Of a DNA stretch of 64,000 nt, positions 8,996-17,012 are shown piece after piece. Source of the DNA: Myxococcales bacterium. Its GTDB lineage: Bacteria > Myxococcota_A > Polyangia > Polyangiales > GCA-016699535. The DNA lies in NCBI GenBank assembly GCA_020633325.1, contig JACKDX010000001.1:1178001-1242000 (forward strand), in the 5' to 3' direction. The notes under the pieces were generated by a model. That model was given only the letters and a program-made list of their open reading frames with translations, was not told the origin of the DNA and did no database searches. Each line of letters begins with the position of its first letter. The first letter of the stretch is position 1. A program made the position numbers and the translations under genes.

Positions 8996-10999
8996 CTAAC
9001 TGATGCGGGTGCCGGGCGCGATATCCCGATCGACGTTCAGCACCGAAAGCCCTGTCTGATCGCTGGCGGCCAACACCATGCCCTGCGACTCGAGACCCAT
9101 CATGGTGCGCGGCGGCAGGTTCGCAACGACAGCAATATGTCTTCCGACGATAGACTCGGCATCGTAGCTCTTCCCGATGCCGGCAAGAATCTGGCGGGGC
9201 GCGGTTTCGCCGAGATCAACCATAAGTACGAGCAATTTGTCGCTTTTTGGGACTGGCTTGGCCGAGAGCACCTTCCCGATGCGGAGTTCCAGTTTGCTTA
9301 GATCTTCAATGGTAATGTGGGACATGTTGGGTATGGGAGATAAGGGTTTACGGGGCTCGGTCTGGGCGGCGACAGATCTCGGGACGGCAGGGGTTTCAGA
9401 AGCAGGTGCACCTAATCGCTCCAATACTGATTGCTCCTGCGCTTTGTCAAATCGCTGGAACAAGGGCGCACCGGGCTTGAGTGACGCGCCACCGACGAGG
9501 CCACCCCATGCGCTCGGCCAATAATTTACATTGACGATGGGCATAAGGGGCGGCAGCCCAAGTTGGATACGAAGCGCATTGCTTTTTGTGGGCATGACAG
9601 GCCACACCATCACACCTAGCCAACGCAATGTTTCAAGGGTCATATAACAAACCTCCGCAAGACGCTCGCTGTTACCTTGCTTGGCTAATGCCCATGGAGC
9701 CGTTTCATCGACATACTTATTGGCAGCGGCCACAAGCTCCCAAGTCGCATCCAGACTCCGATTGACCGCCATCGCTTTGAAGTGGAGAGCGGCCGTTTCC
9801 GCGCATCGCTGCGCAGTGTTTTGCAGTTGAGAATCCAGGTCCGAAAGTTGTCGCAAATCGATGGTGGGTACTTTGGCATCGAAATGGTTTTGAACCAGGC
9901 CCATAGTGCGGTGAAGAAGATTGCCAAGCCCATTAGAAAGCTCGCCCTGGTAGCGCGCAAGTAGATTTCTGTGACTGAAGTCTCCGTCTTGCCCGAAACC
10001 AATATCGCGCATCAGATAGTAGCGCACCACATCGGCGCCGAGTGCTTCAACCAATGGCCCGGGTGTCAAAAAGTTCCCGGCGCTTTTCGACATCTTTTCG
10101 CCATTCACAGTAAGCCAGCCGTGCGCCCACACCTGTGTGGGCGGAAACAGGCCTGCGCTCCACAAGAAAGCCGGCCAATACACAGCATGAAATCGCAAAA
10201 TATCTTTCCCCACGATGTGCACCGCTTCGCCCTGAGGTGGCCAATACGTTTGAAAAAGCTGTCCGGTCTCACCCTGCTCGGTGGGAGCACCAAGCGCACT
10301 AATGTAATTGGTGAGAGCGTCCAGCCAAACATACATCACATGTGCTGAGTTCCCGGGAACCGGGACGCCCCACCTGAAACTGGCTCTGGAAATCGACAAA
10401 TCGCGCAAGCCTTCGCGCACGAAGCTCTTGACCTCGCGGAACCGTCCCTCTGGTCTCACAAAATCCGGATTTGCATCGTAAAACGCCAGAAGCTTGTCGG
10501 TATAGCTACTCAAGCGAAAAAAATAACTCTCTTCTTTGATACGCTCGACAGGCTTCTTGTGGGTGGGGCAAAGGGTATCGTTTACAAGATCTTTGTGGGT
10601 ATAAAACGCCTCACAATCGACGCAGTACCAGTCTTCATAGTGACCGAGATAAATGTCGCCGTTCGCCTGCATTTTTTGCCATAAGACTTGAGCGCGCATC
10701 TTGTGGCGCGGTTCCGTGGTACGGATGAAATCATTGAAATCGCATCCGAGTTCCTGCCAAGCTGTTCGAAACGGCGCCGCCATGCGGTCTACGAAATCCT
10801 GGGCCGCAAGCCCTTCGTCCTTGGCGCGTCGCTCGATTTTGAGGCCGTGTTCGTCGAGTCCGGTAAGAAACCGGGTCGGCCTGCCACGAAGTTTTTGGTA
10901 ACGGGCGAACACGTCGCTTGCCACTGTGGAGTAAGTCGTTCCGAGATGCGGTCGGTCGTTGCAGTAGTAGATTGGCGTGGTGATGTAGAAGGGCTTCAC
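8996..10999 (-). CDS. metG: Methionyl-tRNA synthetase with C-terminal tRNA-binding domain
   Basis: Class I synthetase that charges tRNA-Met. From the GTG at 10999 the protein is 667 residues: the HIGH-like site is PHLGTTY near residue 15, followed by a Cys-containing connective domain (CVDCEAF and CPTHKK, a reduced zinc knuckle), and KMSKS in EKMSKSAGN. The last 110 residues form an EMAP/Trbp111-type tRNA-binding domain used for dimerisation. The frame is open to an ATG at 11056, but that would overlap holB; the GTG, which begins the conserved KPFYITTPIYY, leaves a 16-base gap and is preferred. Confidence 0.96.
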   Translation of the reverse strand: MKPFYITTPIYYCNDRPHLGTTYSTVASDVFARYQKLRGRPTRFLTGLDEHGLKIERRAKDEGLAAQDFVDRMAAPFRTAWQELGCDFNDFIRTTEPRHKMRAQVLWQKMQANGDIYLGHYEDWYCVDCEAFYTHKDLVNDTLCPTHKKPVERIKEESYFFRLSSYTDKLLAFYDANPDFVRPEGRFREVKSFVREGLRDLSISRASFRWGVPVPGNSAHVMYVWLDALTNYISALGAPTEQGETGQLFQTYWPPQGEAVHIVGKDILRFHAVYWPAFLWSAGLFPPTQVWAHGWLTVNGEKMSKSAGNFLTPGPLVEALGADVVRYYLMRDIGFGQDGDFSHRNLLARYQGELSNGLGNLLHRTMGLVQNHFDAKVPTIDLRQLSDLDSQLQNTAQRCAETAALHFKAMAVNRSLDATWELVAAANKYVDETAPWALAKQGNSERLAEVCYMTLETLRWLGVMVWPVMPTKSNALRIQLGLPPLMPIVNVNYWPSAWGGLVGGASLKPGAPLFQRFDKAQEQSVLERLGAPASETPAVPRSVAAQTEPRKPLSPIPNMSHITIEDLSKLELRIGKVLSAKPVPKSDKLLVLMVDLGETAPRQILAGIGKSYDAESIVGRHIAVVANLPPRTMMGLESQGMVLAASDQTGLSVLNVDRDIAPGTRIS

Positions 11000-11015
11000 G
11001 GTGGCCGTCGTTCTA

Positions 11016-12035
11016 TCACGCCTGTGCGAGTCTAAAAAGCAAAGATTCGAGCGCAAGTTGCTTGTTGACCGTTCGCTCTAGAGACCGCTCGGTGTGGCGT
11101 ATCCATGTGATGTGCTCAGCCAACTGTGCGCTCGAGACCGGCGCACCCTGGGCGTTTTGGGCAGCTTCCACATTCGCGTCGGAAAAGGCCAAGGGCAATC
11201 CGGCATGATCCAACTGGCGGATGGCTAGATCCCGATACAACCAGGCGAGGGCATCGAGAATCATAGGCAGGCTGTCGTCTTGCGCGAGGCTAGCCGCCAA
11301 CTCCAGCAATATGGAAAGCGGGCCCTGATTGCGCGTGGCATCAATGTGGGACGCGATTTCTACGGTGCGGGCGACGAGGTCCACTGCGCGTTTGTCTCCG
11401 GCAAGCCAAAGGGCCCTATCGGCACGGCCATTTGACAGAGCCAGCACAAGCGCCTCTCCGGCGTCCTTTGCATGGCCGTGGTCATCAAGGATGCGCTTTA
11501 ACACTGGATGGCTGAGCCGCTTGAACCGAAGACTTTGGCAACGCGAGCGAATGGTTGAAAGTAAACGCCTTGGACGTGAGGTGACCAAGACAAAATGGAT
11601 CCCTTGGCGCGGCTCTTCCAATATTTTTAATAATGCATTGGCAGATTCGGGTTGATGTGGCGGAAAGCTAAGATCTGCATCGGGGAAGATGAGCACTCCC
11701 GACCGGCCCTCGAATGGTGCGTACCTGCAAAACGGCAAAATCTCCTCGCGCACGAACTCAACCTTAAGGTTACCGCCACCCTCTTTACGCGGCGGAATTA
11801 TGCGTACATCGGGATGGTCGCCACTCATGACGCGTTGGCATATTGAGCAGGTACCGCAGCCGGACCCCGGCACATCTTGGCAAAGTATGGCGCACGCCAA
11901 GGCCCGTGCCGTCTTGGTTTTGCCGATGCCGCTCGGCCCCTCAAAAATGTACGCATGCGCGAGGCGTTGGTGTTTGAGTCCTCGCTCTAGCAGATCGATA
12001 GCAGTCTCTTGTCCCAATATCCGAGTCAGCATCAT
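11016..12035 (-). CDS. holB: DNA polymerase III delta-prime subunit
   Basis: Clamp-loader subunit, 339 residues. It has a P-loop (GPSGIGKT, 33-40), the clamp-loader zinc module with C-x8-C-x2-C-x2-C spacing (residues 53-68), and the SRC motif in STIRSRCQSL. A helical C-terminal collar domain follows. It begins 3 bases after the TetR-type gene's stop and precedes metG by 16 bases. The gene order holB-metG-tatD is common; a regulator at the head of the run is less so. Confidence 0.92.
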   Translation of the reverse strand: MMLTRILGQETAIDLLERGLKHQRLAHAYIFEGPSGIGKTKTARALACAILCQDVPGSGCGTCSICQRVMSGDHPDVRIIPPRKEGGGNLKVEFVREEILPFCRYAPFEGRSGVLIFPDADLSFPPHQPESANALLKILEEPRQGIHFVLVTSRPRRLLSTIRSRCQSLRFKRLSHPVLKRILDDHGHAKDAGEALVLALSNGRADRALWLAGDKRAVDLVARTVEIASHIDATRNQGPLSILLELAASLAQDDSLPMILDALAWLYRDLAIRQLDHAGLPLAFSDANVEAAQNAQGAPVSSAQLAEHITWIRHTERSLERTVNKQLALESLLFRLAQA

Positions 12036-12038
12036 TTG

Positions 12039-12635
12039 CTACACTGGCTCAAACATATAGGCCGCAAGAATCTCTAAGGACTGAATGACACGCTCGGGAT
12101 CGAGGGCCGCGGGGTCCACAATGGTTTGCATCACTAGGCCGTCGAGCAGGCCGTGAAGAATCCGTGGAAGCATATCCAAGGGAAGGCGCGGCTGTAATCC
12201 CAGTTCGAGCATATGCGGCTCCAGGTATTCAATAATCTGTGATGTCGCAAGATTGTAGTAGCGGGCCAGCTGCGGGCGCAGGCTCGGATCGTGCAAACTC
12301 TGTGCAAGAAGGTCAGCAACGACGGCGGCTTCGTCGTTGGGTTCTACGCGAACGCGCCACAGTTCGCGGAGAGCTGCGCGCAAAGAGTCAATCGGATTGT
12401 CTGCCTTATTCCATACCTCTCGCGCCCGATCGGCCACCCGATCGCAGGCCCGATCTAAAACCTTCGCAATGAGGGATTCTTTGGTAGGGAAGTGGTAGTG
12501 CAAGGCCCCTTTGGACATGCCTGCCTCACGTGCGATATCGAGCAGGCTGGTGCGCGCATAGCCTTGCTTTGCCACCACGCGCGTGGCGGCCTCCACGATC
12601 TGCATCACACTGGCTTCGGATTTCTTATAACCCAT
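12039..12635 (-). CDS. TetR/AcrR-family transcriptional regulator
   Basis: 198 residues. The N-terminal helix-turn-helix (residues 10-55) has the family pattern: VVAKQGYARTSLLDIAREAG then MSKGALHYHFPTKESLI. The rest is a variable ligand-binding domain, including LEPHMLELGLQPRLPL. It is divergent from mazG across a 94-base gap that holds an inverted repeat (12669-12698), a candidate site of autoregulation. The neighbours give no hint of the inducer. Confidence 0.9.
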   Translation of the reverse strand: MGYKKSEASVMQIVEAATRVVAKQGYARTSLLDIAREAGMSKGALHYHFPTKESLIAKVLDRACDRVADRAREVWNKADNPIDSLRAALRELWRVRVEPNDEAAVVADLLAQSLHDPSLRPQLARYYNLATSQIIEYLEPHMLELGLQPRLPLDMLPRILHGLLDGLVMQTIVDPAALDPERVIQSLEILAAYMFEPV

Positions 12636-12668
12636 ATCGGCGGCCTAAACTGCCGGGAATACCGTACC

Positions 12669-12698
12669 ACGTCAAGCAGTTCCCATGTTCTGCGACGT
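12669..12698. promoter_or_regulatory. Inverted repeat, candidate TetR-type operator
   Basis: The arms ACGTC-aa-GCAG (12669-12679) and CTGC-GACGT (12690-12698) are inverted around 10 bases, with a two-base bulge. It sits in the divergent gap between the TetR-type gene and mazG, where such operators usually lie. It was not tested against a known site. Confidence 0.4.
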
Positions 12699-12729
12699 AT
12701 GTTACGGGAGCAATGATGAGGTCTGACAG

Positions 12730-13506
12730 GTGAACGGCGAAAAACTTCCTGATCTGGTTGCTATCATGCAACGCTTGCTCGGACCCAAGGGCTGTCCCTG
12801 GGATCGCGAGCAAACACTCCACACGCTCAGAGCGTATGTGCTTGAAGAAGCCTATGAGGTCGCCGATGCGATTGACCGCCAGGACCCAGAGCTCTTGCGA
12901 GAAGAATTGGGAGATTTGCTCCTGCAAGTGGTATTCCAGGCAGAACTCGCCCGTCACAAAGGCTGGTTTGATCTTTCGCAGGTAATCGAGGGTATCTGTC
13001 ACAAGTTGGTACGAAGGCATCCTCACGTGTTCGGAGACACCCCGGCCGAGAGCAGTCAAGAGGCGCTAGCGAGCTGGGAGAGTGTCAAAGCCATGGAAAA
13101 GGCGGGGAGCGCACAAGGCCGCTTAGACAGCATACCCCAAAGTATGCCGGCGTTGCTCCGAGGGTTCAGGATCGGAGAAAAGGCCGCTGCCGCTGGATAC
13201 GACTGGCTGGATGCATCAGGGGCGCGAGTTAAGGTTAATGAAGAGCTCGCAGAACTGGACGAAGCAGTCACCTCTCAGGATGCCGGCGCAATAGAAGAGG
13301 AATTGGGCGATGTTTTGTTCGCGCTTGCGAGCGTGGCGCGGAAACACTCGATCGATCCGGAGTCTGCGTTGCGAGGCACGCTGCGCCGTTTTCAGGAGCG
13401 CTTTGTCCGAGTAGAAGAGCGAGCCCGGCTTGAATGCAGGGAGCTTTCGTCACTGACGGAACAAGAGCGCGATGCGTGGTGGCAAGATGCGAAACGCCTT
13501 TCCTGA
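12730..13506 (+). CDS. mazG: Nucleoside triphosphate pyrophosphohydrolase MazG
   Basis: Hydrolyses NTPs/dNTPs to monophosphate and pyrophosphate, a housecleaning and stress-modulating role. The 258 residues contain two MazG domains. The first has the metal-binding EEAYEVADAID and EELGDLLLQVVFQAELA (residues 38-77) after LLGPKGCPWDREQT. The second has NEELAELDEA and EEELGDVLFALASVARKH (about 170-215). It starts with GTG and a weak AGGT-type ribosome site, and converges on epmA with a 3-base gap. Confidence 0.95.
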   Translation: MNGEKLPDLVAIMQRLLGPKGCPWDREQTLHTLRAYVLEEAYEVADAIDRQDPELLREELGDLLLQVVFQAELARHKGWFDLSQVIEGICHKLVRRHPHVFGDTPAESSQEALASWESVKAMEKAGSAQGRLDSIPQSMPALLRGFRIGEKAAAAGYDWLDASGARVKVNEELAELDEAVTSQDAGAIEEELGDVLFALASVARKHSIDPESALRGTLRRFQERFVRVEERARLECRELSSLTEQERDAWWQDAKRLS

Positions 13507-13509
13507 GGA

Positions 13510-14490
13510 CTATAGCCGGGCGTCGGAAAACGCCACAACATCTTGAATTTCCTCAGTATTAGCGAGAAGCATCATCAGCCTATCGAATCCGAGCGCCATT
13601 CCCACGCATGGCGGGATTCCGGCCATAAGCGCGGCCAAAAAGCGTTCGTCGATAGGGTAGTGGGGTTTATTTAACTGCCGCCGTGTCTTTGTGTCGTTTT
13701 CGTGTCGTCGACGCTGCTCATCGGCGTCCGTGAGTTCTACATACCCATTACATAACTCGACACCAAGCATATACGCTTCTGTGCGCGCAGCTAGCTTTGG
13801 GTTGGCAGCGTGCAGGAGCGCAAGAGATGCCATCGTTGCGGGAAAGTCATACAAAAAGCATGGCTTCTCCTGTCCCAAATGGGGTTCGACCTTATCGATC
13901 AAAGTACGAAAAAATAGTTCTTCATGCTCGGCAAACTTCAAGGCATCCGCATGGGCGTATGTGTCAAACGCCTCTATGACACTCAGGCGTGGCCACGGCG
14001 GGGTCAGATTGATCACCTGACCCTTCCACTTCACGCTCGCAGAGCCGAGGACCCGCTCGGCCACATAGGATACGAGGTTTTCGGTCTCTTCTAAGAGATC
14101 GGCATACGTGCCACCGACTTGGTACCATTCAACCATGGTGAACTCTGGCTGGTGATACGAACCTTGCTCATTTCGTCGAAAGCAGGGGCCGATTTGATAT
14201 ATACGATCGAATCCGCCGCTTAGCAGCCGTTTCATCTGATACTCGGGGCTGGTGATGAGCCAACGCGCGCGAGGATGCCCCCGTACTTCAAAGGCATCCA
14301 AATGCACCTCCGTCCCGGGACTGGGCACCATGACCGGCGTCTGGACCTCAATATAGGCTCTGTCGTCGAAGTAAGTTCTGACAGCGCGCAGCGCGGCGGC
14401 TCTCAGCAGAAGAACGTGACGTCGCCTACTGTCGTTCTCACCAAACCAAGCGGAGTCACTGTTTGCGGTGGGTACGCTCAACGTAAGCAC
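13510..14490 (-). CDS. epmA: EF-P lysine lysyltransferase, EpmA/PoxA type
   Basis: A truncated class II lysyl-tRNA synthetase paralogue that attaches (R)-beta-lysine to EF-P. The 326 residues contain only the catalytic core, with no anticodon-binding domain. Class II motifs are visible: VQTPVMVPSPG, FRRNEQGSYHQPEFTMVEWY (motif 2) and GIPPCVGMALGFDRL (motif 3). The GTG at 14490 lies inside the end of efp, giving a 35-base overlap, and no better downstream start exists. Its target EF-P has the matching lysine. The third enzyme, EpmB, is not in the window. Confidence 0.92.
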   Translation of the reverse strand: MLTLSVPTANSDSAWFGENDSRRRHVLLLRAAALRAVRTYFDDRAYIEVQTPVMVPSPGTEVHLDAFEVRGHPRARWLITSPEYQMKRLLSGGFDRIYQIGPCFRRNEQGSYHQPEFTMVEWYQVGGTYADLLEETENLVSYVAERVLGSASVKWKGQVINLTPPWPRLSVIEAFDTYAHADALKFAEHEELFFRTLIDKVEPHLGQEKPCFLYDFPATMASLALLHAANPKLAARTEAYMLGVELCNGYVELTDADEQRRRHENDTKTRRQLNKPHYPIDERFLAALMAGIPPCVGMALGFDRLMMLLANTEEIQDVVAFSDARL

Positions 14491-15025
14491 AGGTTCGGGT
14501 GTCGATTTTCAGGTACTCCCCCTCAACCACAAACAGGGGCACGTTCACCTGCAAGCCGGTTTCAAGGGTGGCAGGTTTCAAAGACCCGGTAGCCGTATCG
14601 CCCTTGAAGCCGGGATCGGTGCGGACGACCTTAAGCTCCACAAAGGTGGGCGGCGTCACGCCTATCGGTTTCCCATCAAACAAAAGCACATCGACCATGG
14701 TGCCATCCAACAAGTAAAGGCGATTATCGCCCATCTGCTCCTTGGTGATGTGGAGCTGATCATAGGTACCGGTATCCATGAATACAAAATGCTCGCCCTC
14801 CGGGTAAAGGTACTGCATCTGCCGCTCTTCCATATCGGCTTTTTCAAGTTTTTCGCCGGATTTATAAGTTCGCTCCATGACCGTACCCGAGAGCATGTTG
14901 CGGAGCTTGGTGCGCGTAAAAGGTTGCCCCTTACCGGGCTTGACGAACTGAAAGTCGACCACGGTGTAAGGTACCCCGTCGATCTGGACCTTCAGACCCT
15001 TGCGGATATCGGACGTGTCATACAT
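14456..15025 (-). CDS. efp: Translation elongation factor P
   Basis: Relieves ribosome stalling at polyproline. The 189 residues form the normal three-domain EF-P. The modified loop reads FVKPGKGQPF with the acceptor lysine at K32, matching the lysine-type EF-P that EpmA beta-lysylates (K34 in E. coli). The C-terminal OB domain ends LKIDTRTCAYVERTHRKQ. It overlaps epmA by 35 bases, so modifier and substrate are made together. Confidence 0.97.
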   Translation of the reverse strand: MYDTSDIRKGLKVQIDGVPYTVVDFQFVKPGKGQPFTRTKLRNMLSGTVMERTYKSGEKLEKADMEERQMQYLYPEGEHFVFMDTGTYDQLHITKEQMGDNRLYLLDGTMVDVLLFDGKPIGVTPPTFVELKVVRTDPGFKGDTATGSLKPATLETGLQVNVPLFVVEGEYLKIDTRTCAYVERTHRKQ

Positions 15026-15049
15026 GCAAATGGGTCCAGGGCAGGCGCA

Positions 15050-15460
15050 TCAATCGACGGAGACGCGTTGCTCGACGATCACGATGGTGCCCGGAGTCGT
15101 GACACGCGCGTCGCTCTCAGCGGTGATTTTAAACACAAAATTGTCGTGGGGCGTGGTGGCCATCACCTCGGCTTCGCGCGTGTCTGCATCGAAAGCGAGG
15201 GTGCCAGCGTTTATAGGATCTCCATAGGCTGGCAGAATCCACGCCACGTACGAGGTCACACCTGCCCCAAGCCTGCTTGGCTCAGGAAGATGCTGAAGCT
15301 TGGCGGTTAGCATGTTGTTACCGCCTTCCATCTCCTCTATTGCGAGGGATCCCTTGGTGGCGAGCACCTTGGAGGTTCCTCGAAGCGTGTAGTTCGAGCC
15401 TCCACAGGCCGCTATACCGATAAGTGACAGGACAATTGCCGATATTCTAAGTATTTTCAT
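15050..15460 (-). CDS. Lipoprotein of unknown function
   Basis: 136 residues from the ATG at 15460, where MKILRISAIVLSLIGIAACGG forms a short lipoprotein signal with a charged start and a lipobox ending at C20. The mature part is about 115 residues with no other Cys and looks beta-rich (YVAWILPAYGDPINAGTLAFDA). The frame is open 12 codons further upstream, but that would spoil the signal peptide. It precedes efp by 24 bases on the same strand. No family recognised. Confidence 0.75.
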   Translation of the reverse strand: MKILRISAIVLSLIGIAACGGSNYTLRGTSKVLATKGSLAIEEMEGGNNMLTAKLQHLPEPSRLGAGVTSYVAWILPAYGDPINAGTLAFDADTREAEVMATTPHDNFVFKITAESDARVTTPGTIVIVEQRVSVD

Positions 15461-15567
15461 TGATTTGGCCTCGCGCCGCACTATAGGCGACCTCATGTCT
15501 ACGCGTCAAGGGCGCCAGAAGGGCGAAGATGCTGGACGAAGGCTGTCCGGCACTCTAGCGTTGCCTA

Positions 15568-16221
15568 GTGTATTCCTTCACATCATTAGCGGGGCGTATT
15601 GACCATACTTGCCTCACGCCGAGCGCCGATGCGGCAATGATTGAGCAACTGTGTCACGAAGCCATTCAGTATGGTTTTAAAGCGGTATGTGTGGAGCCTA
15701 AATGGGTGCCATTGTGCTGCGCTAAGCTTCCCGAGACCACGCTCATAGCGGCGGTAATTGGATTCCCAGACGGCAGCTGTTCGGCCGCGGCAAAGGTCGC
15801 TGAGGCACAGGCTGCGTCTCGAGCGGGCGCTACGGAGATTGACATGGTCATTGACACGCGCGCCCTCTGGGCGGGGGATTACCGGCGTGCTTTTTTGGAT
15901 ATTGCAGGAGTGGTCGATGCCGTCGCACCCGTAGTTGTTAAAGTGATCTTGGAAACAGGCACGCTCTGCCATGATGCCAAGATAGCCGGTTGCGTGATTG
16001 CCAAAGCCGCAGGTGCCGGGTTTGTGAAGTCTTCAACGGGACTTCTCAGTCCCGGGGCGGTCGCAGGAGACATTGCATTGATGCGCGCCGTGGTGGGCGC
16101 AGAGATGGGGGTCAAGGCCTCAGGCGGCATTCGCACGCGCGATCAGGCGCAGGCTATGCTTAACGCCGGCGCCAATCGCATTGGGACAAGTCACGGCGTC
16201 GCGCTCGTGTCCGATAGTTAA
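15568..16221 (+). CDS. deoC: Deoxyribose-phosphate aldolase
   Basis: Class I aldolase that splits 2-deoxyribose-5-phosphate into glyceraldehyde-3-phosphate and acetaldehyde, in deoxynucleoside catabolism. The Schiff-base lysine is K154 in GFVKSSTGLL; EIDMVIDTRAL at 90-100 and VKVILETGTL at 124-133 give the other active-site residues. 217 residues, GTG start. It overlaps the oxygenase gene tail-to-tail by 4 bases. No other deo gene is nearby. Confidence 0.95.
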   Translation: MYSFTSLAGRIDHTCLTPSADAAMIEQLCHEAIQYGFKAVCVEPKWVPLCCAKLPETTLIAAVIGFPDGSCSAAAKVAEAQAASRAGATEIDMVIDTRALWAGDYRRAFLDIAGVVDAVAPVVVKVILETGTLCHDAKIAGCVIAKAAGAGFVKSSTGLLSPGAVAGDIALMRAVVGAEMGVKASGGIRTRDQAQAMLNAGANRIGTSHGVALVSDS

Positions 16222-16988
16222 TCGAAGGGAGGAGATGCCAGACGTGGAGCGCGCGCGAACGTGCGTCTGAGCCAATGACCAAACCCGAAATACGTCAGTG
16301 CATCCTTGAAGTCGTTTAGCCACATACGACTCTTGGCCATTTTTTGCGAAGTCACATACTGTAAAGAGAGCACCATGCGCCGCTGGTTTTCGCCAAGCGG
16401 TGTGACCTTGTGCAGGAGGCGATCGCCGTTGAATATGACCACAGTGCCCGGATTGGTTGCGATGGCCAACTCCACAGCCGGTGGTTTAGGTGTGCGCTTC
16501 GTGTAAAGCTGGCACACCAATTTGCTTTCGCTTTGGTTCACCAGACCAATAAGGACTGTGATCCGAGTGCCCTGGTAGTGAGAGACATCGTAATGGTAGC
16601 CGATTGCATCGCCGGGCCGCGTGTAATTGTAGATGGCAGCGGCGTGCATATCGCGCGCTGGACACGGCATGAGGTTCAAACCCGTGATGGTGCAGAGCGC
16701 CTTGAGAAATTCTTCTGAGTGAAACAACTCTATGATAGTGGGACACATCCGCGCGATTTGATCGTGGCTCACACTGCTGCTGGCTTTGTAGCCCGGAACT
16801 GACTTCCGGCAGGCTTGGCTTCGGACCTGCTCGGCTTCATGGATCACGGACTCGAGTACTTCCGGAGACAGGAGCCCGTCTGTATAAACGCATTCATCTT
16901 GCTCCAGATACTGCGCGCGAATTGCGCACAGCGGCTCGTTTGTCCACGGGATTGAGGCTGTCGCAGCGAATGCCATAAACAGCGGCAT
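16218..16988 (-). CDS. 2-oxoglutarate/Fe(II)-dependent oxygenase family protein
   Basis: 256 residues with the jelly-roll oxygenase signature. H132 and D134 lie in GYHYDVSHY, the distal H193 in FNGDRLLHKVTP, and the 2-oxoglutarate-binding Arg is R203 or R204. The N-terminal 100 residues are family-specific, with no signal peptide. The pattern resembles small-molecule or prolyl/HalD-like hydroxylases, but the substrate is not visible. It stands alone between deoC and the RND transporter; both neighbours suggest nothing. Confidence 0.8.
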   Translation of the reverse strand: MPLFMAFAATASIPWTNEPLCAIRAQYLEQDECVYTDGLLSPEVLESVIHEAEQVRSQACRKSVPGYKASSSVSHDQIARMCPTIIELFHSEEFLKALCTITGLNLMPCPARDMHAAAIYNYTRPGDAIGYHYDVSHYQGTRITVLIGLVNQSESKLVCQLYTKRTPKPPAVELAIATNPGTVVIFNGDRLLHKVTPLGENQRRMVLSLQYVTSQKMAKSRMWLNDFKDALTYFGFGHWLRRTFARAPRLASPPFD

Positions 16989-17012
16989 CTGTACTGGGCT
17001 TCACCCGGGGAG

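Noticed and set aside
14468..15310. 280-codon plus-strand frame opposite efp and the lipoprotein
   Set aside because: Antisense to the conserved efp gene and without a ribosome site.
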